20,364 nt of DNA from Methanomassiliicoccaceae archaeon UBA113 (GCA_002506175.1 DAXB01000069.1:1-20364), one strand, 5' to 3'. Shown: positions 6,924 to 14,473, counted from the stretch's first letter. Notes: generated by a model from the sequence alone, not told the origin. Program-made: numbers and translations.

Positions 6924-7331
6924 ATGGAGAGATACGTCCTCGTGGACCATACGGCCGATATGATGGTCAAAGCATTCGGGAACACGCTAGAGGAATGCTT
7001 CGGCAACGCTGCATACGCACTTTTCGATCAGACCGTGGATCTGTCGGACATCGGCACATGCGAAGAGACGGATATCCGCGTATCCGGGATAGATGACGAG
7101 GACAGACTATACTCCTTCCTCTCCGAAATGCTGTTCATAGAGGATGCCGACAACCTCATCCTGAAGGAGTTCGACGTCAGATTCGAGGGCGAAGACGTCG
7201 TATGCCACGCCAGAGGGGAAACTCTGAACAGGGCCAAGCACAGGATAAAATCCGAGGTCAAGGCAGTAACGTATCACATGATGGAGATTGACAGGGACGC
7301 CCCGTCCGTCACCGTTCTGTTCGATGTATGA
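6924..7331 (+). CDS. Archease (tRNA-ligase activator family)
   Basis: This 135-residue protein belongs to the archease family. Members activate the RtcB-type tRNA-splicing ligase by promoting its guanylylation and turnover. Visible family marks are the N-terminal DHTADMMVKAFG with His9 and Asp12, the AAYALF segment, HRIKSEVKAVTYH near 106-118, and a terminal Asp (LFDV) that in known archeases helps bind metal. ATG 6924 is chosen because the family starts with a few residues before HTAD; the open frame extends upstream to a GTG at 6882 with unlike sequence. No rtcB gene is present in the window. The TATA element at 6894-6902 suggests a leaderless mRNA. Confidence 0.92.
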   Translation: MERYVLVDHTADMMVKAFGNTLEECFGNAAYALFDQTVDLSDIGTCEETDIRVSGIDDEDRLYSFLSEMLFIEDADNLILKEFDVRFEGEDVVCHARGETLNRAKHRIKSEVKAVTYHMMEIDRDAPSVTVLFDV

Positions 7332-7350
7332 GCCCGTTTTTTCAAGAACC

Positions 7351-7359
7351 CATATAAAC
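7351..7359 (+). promoter_or_regulatory. TATA box for the PurN-like gene
   Basis: CATATAAAC is identical to the tRNA-Pro TATA box. Its centre is 27 nt before ATG 7382, so transcription probably begins at or near that codon. This favours ATG 7382 over ATG 7370 as the true start. Confidence 0.55.
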
Positions 7360-7369
7360 AGAAACGGGA

Positions 7370-8203
7370 ATGAGCATCAACATGCTCAGATTAGGTTGGT
7401 TCTCCACCGGAAGGGGCCCGGGATCTCGCAATCTCCTCAAAGCCGTCATGGATTAGAAGGAGAAAGGCGGACTCGACATTGAGATCGCATTCGTGTTCTG
7501 CAACTGGGACAACACCGAAGAGGACAACCCCAAGAGGGAGCAGCGCCAGATGTTCTTCGACATGGTCAACGGATACGGCATCCCTCTGGTGACCGCATCC
7601 TGGAAGACCTTCAGACCGGACCTCTGGGACAAGGACCAGGAAGCCTGGAGGAACGAGTACGGGAAACTCCTGAGGGAGCTCACGGGAAAGTATGAGTTTG
7701 ACCTCGGAATACTGGCCGGATACATGCTCTGGATGGATGACGAGACCTGCAGACAATATGATATGCTCAACCTCCATCCCGCCCTTCCTACTGGACCCAA
7801 AGGGACCTGGCAAGAGGTCATATGGCAGCTCATTTCCGAGAATGCCGACACCCAAGGGATCATGATGCACATCTGCACGGAGGAATGGGACAGGGGAGCG
7901 GCTCTCACATATTGCGGATTCCCGATCCGCGGCGGCGATTACGACAAGCTCTGGGCGGACATGAACGGCAAACTGAAGACCAAGACGCTCGATCAGATAA
8001 AGGCTGAAGAGGGTCAGGACGAACCTCTGTTCAAGAAGATCAGAGAGGACGGAGCGAAGAGAGAACTCCCGCTCATAGTGGCCACCATCCGCGAGTTCGC
8101 AGAAGGCAGAGTGTGCATCCGGGATAAGCGCCTCTACTGTGAAGACAGACTGCTTGACGGCCCGTACGACCTCTCCAAACAGGTCGACGGATCATTGGAG
8201 TGA
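7370..8203 (+). CDS. PurN-like formyltransferase with in-frame amber (probable pyrrolysine) codon
   Basis: Read through TAG at 7454-7456, this gives one protein of 277 residues (273 from ATG 7382). Part before the stop: a beta strand and glycine loop, LGWFSTGRGPGSRNLL, matching the phosphate-binding GRGSN region of PurN-type transformylases. Part after: AFVFCNW, then catalytic Asn134 and His136 in NLHPALP, and Asp174 in EEWDRGAAL, the N-H-D set of formyltetrahydrofolate-dependent transferases. The amber is residue 29, at the end of the first helix and away from the active site. No start codon with a usable ribosome-binding site lies just after it, and dropping the first part would remove a core strand. 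PurN is usually about 200 residues; this has a C-terminal extension. The substrate may not be glycinamide ribonucleotide. The stop overlaps the next gene. Confidence 0.8.
7454..7456 (+). other. In-frame TAG, probable pyrrolysine codon
   Basis: This TAG is in the same frame as ATG 7370/7382 and as the downstream coding sequence, with no shift on either side. It is the only in-frame stop in the gene. No gene in the window uses TAG to terminate. An AAGGAG directly follows it but has no ATG, GTG or TTG at a workable distance. I saw no obvious hairpin of the PYLIS kind downstream. Confidence 0.72.
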
Positions 8204-9318
8204 GAGAATTGCCAGATGAATTCGACCCGACGGTCGAGATGGGACTGTTCGCGGACAAATTCGTGGTATGCTCATGCAGAGGATTCCTCACCAAGAACAA
8301 TGATGCAAAAGACCTTTGCGAATCATTCATCGAGAACGGGTCACATTTCTACGACGTCCTTGACAGATACGACAAGCTTACCGCATATGTACTGAACAGG
8401 GAGGAATCGACGGCAGGCAGCACGACGAAATGGTGCGTGCCGTTCCTGAAAGCCTTCGGTGCCACGGACCACGCCGTACATAGATGTCTGTCTGAGAAAC
8501 TCGAGATGATGCCGGAAGCATCCAGGACCATGAACTACATTTCCGGGATCCTGCCGACATACATAACCACATCAGTGTTCGATCACGGCATGATGTCCGT
8601 GAAAGAAAAGCTAAAAGCACCCTTATGCGAAGTCGCATGCTCCGAGATGTGCCTCGACCAGACCATGTTCGGACGTTCCGAATCACGCAGGATAAGAGAT
8701 ATGGCGAAGGAGATCTGCGCCTTGAAAGTGCCGAAAACATTCTACGAGCTGGGCGTTCCAATGGAACTGTGTCAAGCTGATATAGACATCATCGCCACGA
8801 TGGACAGGATTCTGACCGAGAAACTCCCCGAGACCAACGCGATGGCCCTTATGGAGACGGTTGTCCCCATGTCGGCCCACAAGAAAGCCTACCGTCTCCT
8901 CGACATAAGGAGATTAATGAACATCGACCTCGATTGCACGATGTACATCGGAAGCGCTTCCACGGACTTCCAACCGATGGACCTCGTCCGTGATGCAGGC
9001 GGCCTGTCCATAGCCTTCAACGGAGAGGATTTTGCCGTCAGAGGCAGCAACATAGCCATCCTGTCCGAGGACACCACCGTCGGAGCGGTGTTTGCGGAGA
9101 CATTCTGCGACAAGGGACTGCAGGCCGCCCTGGATCTCGCCAACAACTGGAGCAGGAATTACCTAAAGAAAGCGGACCTCCCCGACAGAAACCTCGTGGA
9201 TGCCATGCTCAGGAACAACCCCCGGAAGCTCCCCGAGGTGTTCATCGTAGATGATGTGGACCTTGACGAACTTGCAGCTAAGAGCGATGCCTACCGCCGC
9301 AAGAAGCTTGGAATCTAA
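8200..9318 (+). CDS. EhaR-like (COG4030-type) HAD-fold protein
   Basis: This 372-residue protein resembles the methanogen family annotated as energy-converting hydrogenase A subunit R, a HAD-like fold. Similar segments are GFLTKNNDAKDLCESFI, LDRYDKL, PFLKAFGATD and, near 248-275, MYIGSASTDFQPMDLV with GGLSIAFNG. From memory, relatives carry an Asp in the first motif (SDCEGP) and GDS in the last. Here these read CSCRG and GSAS, so the expected nucleophile and one metal ligand are missing. It may be catalytically inactive; this needs an alignment. No hydrogenase genes are adjacent. GTG 8200 overlaps the previous stop, and TTG 8209 is an alternative with GGAG eight bases upstream. The stop is TAA. 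Confidence 0.65.
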   Translation: MRELPDEFDPTVEMGLFADKFVVCSCRGFLTKNNDAKDLCESFIENGSHFYDVLDRYDKLTAYVLNREESTAGSTTKWCVPFLKAFGATDHAVHRCLSEKLEMMPEASRTMNYISGILPTYITTSVFDHGMMSVKEKLKAPLCEVACSEMCLDQTMFGRSESRRIRDMAKEICALKVPKTFYELGVPMELCQADIDIIATMDRILTEKLPETNAMALMETVVPMSAHKKAYRLLDIRRLMNIDLDCTMYIGSASTDFQPMDLVRDAGGLSIAFNGEDFAVRGSNIAILSEDTTVGAVFAETFCDKGLQAALDLANNWSRNYLKKADLPDRNLVDAMLRNNPRKLPEVFIVDDVDLDELAAKSDAYRRKKLGI

Positions 9319-9323
9319 AAAAA
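9317..9323 (-). terminator. T-run after tRNA-Glu
   Basis: On the minus strand a run of seven T residues begins about 9 nt past the 3' end of tRNA-Glu. An oligo-T tract is the usual archaeal termination signal. It overlaps the final codon region of the convergent EhaR-like gene. Confidence 0.5.
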
Positions 9324-9331
9324 GAGATGAG

Positions 9332-9404
9332 TGCTCTAGACGGGATTCGAACCCGTGTGTCAGCCTCGAAAGGGCTGAATGATTGGCCGCTACACTACTA
9401 GAGC
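9332..9404 (-). tRNA. tRNA-Glu (UUC anticodon)
   Basis: On the minus strand the acceptor stem GCTCTAG pairs with CTAGAGC, with discriminator A at 9332. The anticodon stem CAGCC/GGCTG encloses loop CTTTCGA, giving UUC. The D arm (GTGTAGCGGCCAATCAT) and T loop (TTCGAAT) match the common archaeal tRNA-Glu pattern. No intron is seen and CCA is not encoded. It is convergent with the EhaR-like gene and divergent from aIF1A. Confidence 0.94.
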
Positions 9405-9426
9405 TTAAATCCCCCTATCATCAACA

Positions 9427-9438
9427 CATAAATAAAAG
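9427..9438 (-). promoter_or_regulatory. TATA box for tRNA-Glu
   Basis: On the minus strand CTTTTATTTATG is centred about 28 nt before the tRNA 5' end at 9404, the expected archaeal TATA position. Confidence 0.55.
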
Positions 9439-9474
9439 TGATGGGAAACGACATGATATCCGAGCGGACACAAG

Positions 9475-9495
9475 TTTTTATTAAGTAGTTTATAA
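9475..9495 (+). promoter_or_regulatory. Tandem TATA-like elements for the aIF1A operon
   Basis: TTTTTATTA at 9475-9483 predicts a start near 9505, which would include the ribosome-binding site GGAAGGAT. A second element, GTTTATAATG, lies at about 9488-9497 and predicts a start close to the ATG at 9520. The first is preferred because it yields a leader that keeps the ribosome-binding site. Confidence 0.5.
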
Positions 9496-9519
9496 TGCGA
9501 TGCTCATTGGAAGGATATC

Positions 9520-9849
9520 ATGAGCGATAACGAACCGCTTGAAATGCCGGATGAGGACGTAACGCGCGTACGTCTGCCTAATATCAAGGAAGCAGAGATG
9601 TTCGGAATAGCGGACCAGCTGCTCGGAGCATCCAAAATCAAGGTCATGTGCGAGGACGGAGTATCCCGCGTAGGTCGCATCCCTGGAAAAATCAAGAAGA
9701 GGATGTGGATCAGAGAGGGAGACCTTCTTATCATCTCCGTCTGGGATTTCCAGCCCGACAAATGCGATGTCAGGTTCAGATACACCAAGACACAGGCCGT
9801 CAACCTCAGCAAGAGGAACAAGGTTCCCAAGAACCTAGACATATTCTGA
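9520..9849 (+). CDS. eif1A: Translation initiation factor aIF1A
   Basis: This 109-residue S1/OB-fold factor binds the small-subunit A site and assists initiator tRNA placement and start-codon scanning. Recognised segments are EMFGIADQLLGASKIKV, the RVGRIPGKIKKRMWI strand-turn and GDLLIISVWDFQ, followed by the helical tail region. The length is normal for the archaeal factor, with a short acidic N-terminus. GGAAGGAT sits 5 nt before ATG. It heads an eight-gene run of translation and transcription genes; RIO1 follows after 14 nt. Confidence 0.96.
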   Translation: MSDNEPLEMPDEDVTRVRLPNIKEAEMFGIADQLLGASKIKVMCEDGVSRVGRIPGKIKKRMWIREGDLLIISVWDFQPDKCDVRFRYTKTQAVNLSKRNKVPKNLDIF

Positions 9850-9863
9850 TCCGGAGGACTCTG

Positions 9864-10664
9864 ATGCCCTCATACGAGGAGGCGTACGCCTATCTGGAAA
9901 GGCGTGTCGATGCTCTCAAAACCAACAAGACTGGCGATGAGAGGCAGACAGATGCCGAGGTCTTCGACAAGAAGACCCTCATGACCATCTACGACTTCAT
10001 GACCAGCGGATACATCGATTCCGTCCACTACCCGATATCCACAGGGAAAGAGGGCAATGTGTTCTACGCAACAGATGAGGACGGCGACCCGCTGGCGGTA
10101 AAGATCTTCAGAACATCCACATCAACGTTCAAGAGGGTAGCGAAATACGTGGAAGGGGACCCTAGATTCAGAGGAGTCACGGGAAACCGCTGGAAACTCA
10201 TCTACGCATGGGTCAACAAGGAGTTCAAGAACCTCACAAGGTACATGGAAGCGGACATACCTGTCCCAGAACCCATCACATTCGACAAGAACTGCCTCCT
10301 CATGGAGTACATCGGTGATGAGGACGGCCCAGCACCACAGCTCAAGGATGTCGTCCTTGAGGATCCCGATGAGACCTACGACGAGGTTCTGGGATTCATC
10401 ATAGACGGGTGGCAGGAAGCCCATCTCGTCCACGGGGACCTCAGCGAATACAACATACTTATGATGGACGACCAACCCATCATGATAGATGTGGGACAGG
10501 CCATGACCAGCGACTACTACAACGCCAAAGAGTTCCTGGTCAGAGACATCCACAACATCAACAGATTTTTCAAGAACAGGGGAGCCGACGTCTGGACTGA
10601 CGACGAGGTCCTCGAAGAGACGCTCAACGGCAACGAAGAAGAAGACGGAGAGGAAGAGGAATGA
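9864..10664 (+). CDS. rio1: RIO1-family serine protein kinase
   Basis: This 266-residue atypical kinase/ATPase acts in late maturation of the small ribosomal subunit. The nucleotide-binding loop is STGKEGNVF (59-67), with Lys80 in AVKIF. The catalytic loop is HGDLSEYN (Asp192, Asn197), and the metal-binding DFG equivalent is IDVGQA (Asp209). An N-terminal winged-helix-like stretch is short, and the C-terminus ends in an acidic tail (EEEDGEEEE). ATG 9864 has GGAGGA nearby; a longer open frame upstream overlaps aIF1A and is not coding. Its final codons overlap the KH gene by 4 nt (ATGA), and these two genes adjoin in many archaea. Confidence 0.94.
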   Translation: MPSYEEAYAYLERRVDALKTNKTGDERQTDAEVFDKKTLMTIYDFMTSGYIDSVHYPISTGKEGNVFYATDEDGDPLAVKIFRTSTSTFKRVAKYVEGDPRFRGVTGNRWKLIYAWVNKEFKNLTRYMEADIPVPEPITFDKNCLLMEYIGDEDGPAPQLKDVVLEDPDETYDEVLGFIIDGWQEAHLVHGDLSEYNILMMDDQPIMIDVGQAMTSDYYNAKEFLVRDIHNINRFFKNRGADVWTDDEVLEETLNGNEEEDGEEEE

Positions 10665-11209
10665 GATCTATCAGAATACCAGCCGACAGGGTCGGTACAC
10701 TCATCGGCAAAAACGGGGAGACCAAGAAGATACTCCAGAACATCACAGGACTCAAGATGGACATCGACACGGAAGAAGGAGAGGTGATCATCCATGACGA
10801 CGTGGAGATGGAAGACCCCCTGAAAGCACTTCAGCTCATGGATGTTGTCAAGGCCGTCGGAAGAGGATTCAATCCGGACAAGGCCATGAGGCTCTTCGAT
10901 GATGATGAGTACTTCGAACTAATAGATGTCAAGGAAGCCATCGGAGACCGCTCAAGTCAGATGTCCCGCGTGAGGGGACGCCTCATAGGTAAGAACGGAA
11001 AGACCCGCCAGCTCATCGAGGATCTCACCGGATGCGACATGGTGATCTACGGAAACACGGTGGGCCTCATCGGAAACTCGGTTAGCCTTCCTGTGGCGAA
11101 GCATGCCGTGGAGCTTCTGGTCAACGGAAGCGAGCATGCGACCGTCTATCACTACCTCGAAAGCCAGCGCCCGATGCTCAGGATCACCGAAATGGGATTC
11201 GACCTGTGA
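10661..11209 (+). CDS. KH-domain ribosome biogenesis protein (Pno1/Dim2-like)
   Basis: This 182-residue protein has two KH domains that bind RNA. The signature GKNG loops are at 16-19 (TLIGKNGETKK) and 110-113 (RLIGKNGKTRQLI). The archaeal family corresponds to eukaryotic Pno1/Dim2, which partners Nob1 and RIO kinases at the 3' end of pre-16S rRNA. Its 4-nt overlap with RIO1 supports a shared role in small-subunit maturation, and KsgA lies further down the same run. The C-terminal GFDL end is complete. GAGGAAGAGGA just before ATG supplies a strong ribosome-binding site inside the RIO1 acidic tail codons. Confidence 0.92.
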   Translation: MRSIRIPADRVGTLIGKNGETKKILQNITGLKMDIDTEEGEVIIHDDVEMEDPLKALQLMDVVKAVGRGFNPDKAMRLFDDDEYFELIDVKEAIGDRSSQMSRVRGRLIGKNGKTRQLIEDLTGCDMVIYGNTVGLIGNSVSLPVAKHAVELLVNGSEHATVYHYLESQRPMLRITEMGFDL

Positions 11210-11217
11210 GTGATACC

Positions 11218-12444
11218 ATGGAGCAATGGATCATCGACAACCATGATACTGCTAAGGAGCTCGCAGAATCCGGACTGTGCGATCACTGCCTCGGACGTAT
11301 GTTCGGGAAGATCGGAACCGGCATGACGAATGATATCCGCGGAAGAATGATACGCGAAGCACTCGAGGAGGAGGGAATATCGGCACCTGCGGAGGACTTC
11401 TGTCCCTTGTGCGAGAACGTGTTCGAGATGCTCCCCAGGTTCGCCGAGGCGGCCGCGGAGGCCATCAACGGTGTCGAGAGCGACAACTTCCTCATCGGAT
11501 CCAGAGTGGAGCCCGAGATCGCAGAAAGGGAGAAGGGGCTCAAGGAAAAATACAATCTGGAATCTTTCGAATCCATCAAGGCAGAGCTGAACCGTGAAAT
11601 CGGAAAACTGGCTCTACCTATGATCCACCGCCCTGTCGAATTCAAGACGCCGCAGGTCGTCGCGCTGGTGGACACACGTTTCGCCGATGTCACATTGGAC
11701 ATCGCACCGATATTCATCGCGGGACGCTACAACAAGTACAGCAGGGAGATTCCGCAGACCATATGGCCCTGCAGAGAGTGCCACGGAAAAGGCTGCCCCC
11801 ACTGCTTCGGACAGGGAAAGATGTACATGACTTCGGTTCAGGAGATCATCGGGGACATAGCTCTCGAGATGGCTGACGGACAGGAGCACTTCTTCCATGG
11901 GATGGGCCGTGAGGACATAGATGCATGCATGCTCGGAACCGGAAGGCCCTTCGTACTGGAGATCAGTCAGCCCCGCAAAAGGAACATCAACCTCGATGAG
12001 CTCGAGAGAAGAGCCAACCAGGGAGACAAGGCCGCATACAACGGCTTGAAGTTCGTACAGCGCGAAGCCGTGGAAAGATACAAAGGCGCTGCATCAGATA
12101 AAGTATACCACGTGCACGTGAATGCAGAGGGTAAAGTTAATAAAGAAGTGCTAAATAACGTTGCCTTATCGTTCACTGACGTCAGTATAGACCAGAGGAC
12201 TCCACAAAGGGTCGAGCACAGACGTGCTGACCTCATCAGGAAGAGGAAAATCCACTGGTGCAAGGCTGAATGGATCTCGGATGATTCCTTCGATCTCGAA
12301 CTCGAGACCGATTCGGGAACATACGTGAAAGAATTCGTGTCTGGCGACGAGGGCAGAAGCGTACCAAGCTTCTCGGAGAGACTCGGCATCCAATGCAAAG
12401 TCGAGACCCTTGACGTACTGGCGATCAAGTATGAAGAACAATGA
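11218..12444 (+). CDS. pus10: tRNA pseudouridine(54/55) synthase Pus10
   Basis: This 408-residue enzyme makes pseudouridine at tRNA positions 54 and 55. The N-terminal RNA-binding region has a zinc pair set, Cys21/Cys24 (CDHC) and Cys62/Cys65 (CPLC). A further CRECHGKGCPHC cluster sits at about 185-196, before the catalytic domain. The active-site motif GREDID holds the catalytic Asp at about 233, followed by LGTGRPFVLEI as in archaeal homologues. ATG 11218 is chosen; a GTG at 11206 would overlap the KH stop. L21e follows after 11 nt. Around 12130-12170 the gene has unusually AT-rich codons (CTA, TTA, AAT, GTT), unlike the rest. Confidence 0.95.
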   Translation: MEQWIIDNHDTAKELAESGLCDHCLGRMFGKIGTGMTNDIRGRMIREALEEEGISAPAEDFCPLCENVFEMLPRFAEAAAEAINGVESDNFLIGSRVEPEIAEREKGLKEKYNLESFESIKAELNREIGKLALPMIHRPVEFKTPQVVALVDTRFADVTLDIAPIFIAGRYNKYSREIPQTIWPCRECHGKGCPHCFGQGKMYMTSVQEIIGDIALEMADGQEHFFHGMGREDIDACMLGTGRPFVLEISQPRKRNINLDELERRANQGDKAAYNGLKFVQREAVERYKGAASDKVYHVHVNAEGKVNKEVLNNVALSFTDVSIDQRTPQRVEHRRADLIRKRKIHWCKAEWISDDSFDLELETDSGTYVKEFVSGDEGRSVPSFSERLGIQCKVETLDVLAIKYEEQ

Positions 12445-12455
12445 AGGGATAAGCA

Positions 12456-12752
12456 ATGCAGGCATCCAGAGGAACTAGGACAAAGACCCGCAACCTCCTG
12501 AAGAAGTCAGTCAGGGCACGCGGACTCTCACCCATCACAAAAGGCTTCCAGACCTTTGAGGCAGGAGAGAAAGTCAACATCATCATCGACCCCAGCGTAC
12601 ACAAGGGAATGCCCTTCTCCAGATTCCACGGTCTTACCGGAGTCGTCGTCGGAGAGAGGGGAGCAGCGTACGAGGTTTCCGTAAAGGACGGAAACAAGAC
12701 CAAGATGGTCGTCGCACGCCCCGAGCACCTTGTCAGGAACGTTGACAACTGA
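12456..12752 (+). CDS. rpl21e: Large ribosomal subunit protein eL21
   Basis: This 98-residue ribosomal protein is shared by archaea and eukaryotes and absent from bacteria. The N-terminus MQASRGTRTKTRNLLKK, the SH3-like barrel segment EKVNIIIDPSVHKGMPF and the HGLTGVV turn are typical. AAGGGA lies 8 nt before ATG. L21e next to rpoF, DUF655 and ksgA is a recurring archaeal neighbourhood. Confidence 0.97.
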   Translation: MQASRGTRTKTRNLLKKSVRARGLSPITKGFQTFEAGEKVNIIIDPSVHKGMPFSRFHGLTGVVVGERGAAYEVSVKDGNKTKMVVARPEHLVRNVDN

Positions 12753-12763
12753 AGGTGAAACAC

Positions 12764-13114
12764 ATGTCTGAGCGTTACGTCACATTGGCAGAAGTAAGGG
12801 ATCTCCTCACAGAGATTTCCGAGAGCAGGAAAGGCACAGCCGGTATGCTCGAGGACGAGGATGTTCTCCTCGCATCACAGAAAGCCGCACTCGACCACGC
12901 CCAGAAAGTCGCAAACATTTCCCTCGAAGATGCTAACGCCCTCATTGAGGAAGTCAGCAAGATCGAGGATGTTTCTGATGCCATTGCAGTGAAGATTGCG
13001 GACCTCCTCCCGACATACCCGGAGGATGTCCGCGCCATCTTCTCCAAAGAGAGGATCACACTCGACAATGCAACAATCGACAAGATCATCGAGATCGTCG
13101 AAAAGTACATCTGA
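12764..13114 (+). CDS. rpoF: DNA-directed RNA polymerase subunit F (Rpb4)
   Basis: This 116-residue helical subunit forms, with RpoE (Rpb7), the stalk of archaeal RNA polymerase, which binds nascent RNA and aids initiation and termination. The N-terminal YVTLAEVRDLL, the middle helix and the C-terminal HRDC-like part ending in PEDVRAIFSKER and IIEIVEKYI fit Rpb4. AAGGTGA lies 6 nt before ATG 12764; the open frame extends three codons upstream but lacks a ribosome-binding site. RpoE is not in the window. Confidence 0.94.
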   Translation: MSERYVTLAEVRDLLTEISESRKGTAGMLEDEDVLLASQKAALDHAQKVANISLEDANALIEEVSKIEDVSDAIAVKIADLLPTYPEDVRAIFSKERITLDNATIDKIIEIVEKYI

Positions 13115-13133
13115 TTCCACCGGGGGAATTCCA

Positions 13134-13685
13134 ATGGAAGAGTTCGCATATATCTTAGATTATCTGCCTCAGGGCGCTCCCGGCAATGGATTCGGAAAGA
13201 AAGAGTCCGTATGCTACGCGGTCGGAGACGAAGAGTTCAAGCTGTTCGAGCTCGTGCCCAAGACCGGGGCTCCCGTCACAATCGGCGAGAGAGTATTCAT
13301 CGGAAAAGATTCCGATAAGCAGAAACGCGATGTCATTGACCATGTCAAACGCCGTGTCACTTACAACGACTTGACATCCAATGCCATGTCGGAGCTCGAA
13401 TTCGCAATAACCGACATCGTTATGGCCAACCAGCCCAGATTCATCAAGTTCTTCAACGAAGCAGAAGCCATCAGTATGCGCAAACACCTGCTCGAAGAGC
13501 TTCCAGGACTCGGAAAGAAGTCCATGCTGGCGATCCTCGATGAAAGGAAGAAGGGCAACTTCAAGGACTTCGCCGACCTCACAGAGAGAGCGGGGATCAA
13601 GACACCTGAGAAGCTCATCGTTGCACGTATCGTCCTCGAGCTCGAAGACTCTGACAGAAAGCACTACCTCTTCGTGTCCAGATGA
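13134..13685 (+). CDS. DUF655 helix-hairpin-helix protein
   Basis: This protein of 183 residues belongs to the archaeal DUF655 family of predicted nucleic-acid-binding proteins. The N-terminal half (AYILDYLPQG, then a beta-rich part with VTIGERVFIGK) resembles an OB-type barrel. Residues about 120-170 carry helix-hairpin-helix features (LEELPGLGKKSM, then RAGIKTPEKLIVARI). Function is unproven. The fixed position between rpoF and ksgA across archaea suggests a role in rRNA maturation or transcription-translation coupling. GGGGGAA lies 5 nt before ATG. Its TGA overlaps the ksgA start by 4 nt. Confidence 0.88.
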   Translation: MEEFAYILDYLPQGAPGNGFGKKESVCYAVGDEEFKLFELVPKTGAPVTIGERVFIGKDSDKQKRDVIDHVKRRVTYNDLTSNAMSELEFAITDIVMANQPRFIKFFNEAEAISMRKHLLEELPGLGKKSMLAILDERKKGNFKDFADLTERAGIKTPEKLIVARIVLELEDSDRKHYLFVSR

Positions 13686-14473
13686 ACGACACTGGACGGC
13701 TAATCGCCGATACTGGTATTGTCCCGAAGAAGAGCAAGGGACAGAATTTTCTGACTGACGACCGCGTCGCAGACAGGCATATAGGCTATGCCGGGATCAG
13801 AAAAGAAGACAGAGTCCTAGAGGTAGGGCCCGGACTCGGTATCCTCACCAAAAGGCTGGTGGAGGCTTCTGATAACGTCACATGCATAGAAATAGATGAC
13901 ATACTCGCCGAATACATCACCAAGGAATACGGCGACAGGCTGAATCTGATTCATGCTGATGCCGTGAAAGAACCTTTTCCGGAGTTCGATGTCTTCGTCA
14001 GCAACCTCCCATACAGCGTATCCACACCCATCATTTTCAAACTCCTGGAGTACAACTTCAGAACCGCTGTGGTCATGGTGCAGAAGGAATTCGCGGACCG
14101 CATGGTCGCTATGGTGGGCATACCCGATTACTCCCGTCTCACGGTCAACCTCTTCTACAAAGCCGAATGCGAGATTATGGAGAATGTTCCCGCATCCAGA
14201 TTCAATCCCAAACCCAAGGTTGACTCTGCATTGGTCAAAATCACTCCCAGGAAAGCTCCTTTCGAGGTCCTCGATGAAAAGACGTTCTTCAAAGTCACAG
14301 AAGTCACGTTCAACCATCGCAGAAAGAAGATCGGCACATCCCTCAAATCGGCCAGGATGATGGAATCCGGAGACGATGTGCCTTACATCGACGAGAGGGT
14401 TGAGATGCTCAGCGCAGCCCAGATTGGCGAGATTGCAGATGCCGTTTACAGACTGAAGCATCCCGAACTTTGA
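13682..14473 (+). CDS. ksgA: 16S rRNA adenine dimethyltransferase KsgA/Dim1
   Basis: This 263-residue SAM-dependent enzyme dimethylates the two adjacent adenines in the 3'-terminal hairpin of 16S rRNA, a late checkpoint in small-subunit assembly. It shows KSKGQNFLTD at the start, SAM motif I EVGPGLGILT, the acidic residue in CIEID (motif II), HADAV (motif III) and the catalytic NLPY (motif IV). The C-terminal helical domain includes FNHRRKKI. ATG lies inside the DUF655 stop (ATGA), so translation is probably coupled. It is the last gene of the run; the next gene has its own promoter. Confidence 0.96.
   Translation: MNDTGRLIADTGIVPKKSKGQNFLTDDRVADRHIGYAGIRKEDRVLEVGPGLGILTKRLVEASDNVTCIEIDDILAEYITKEYGDRLNLIHADAVKEPFPEFDVFVSNLPYSVSTPIIFKLLEYNFRTAVVMVQKEFADRMVAMVGIPDYSRLTVNLFYKAECEIMENVPASRFNPKPKVDSALVKITPRKAPFEVLDEKTFFKVTEVTFNHRRKKIGTSLKSARMMESGDDVPYIDERVEMLSAAQIGEIADAVYRLKHPEL

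Noticed and set aside
7454..7456. Treating the TAG as a true stop and the gene as a pseudogene
   Set aside because: The frame is intact on both sides, catalytic residues are kept, the next gene is coupled to its end, and TAG is unused as a stop elsewhere here. A recent nonsense mutation remains possible but less likely.
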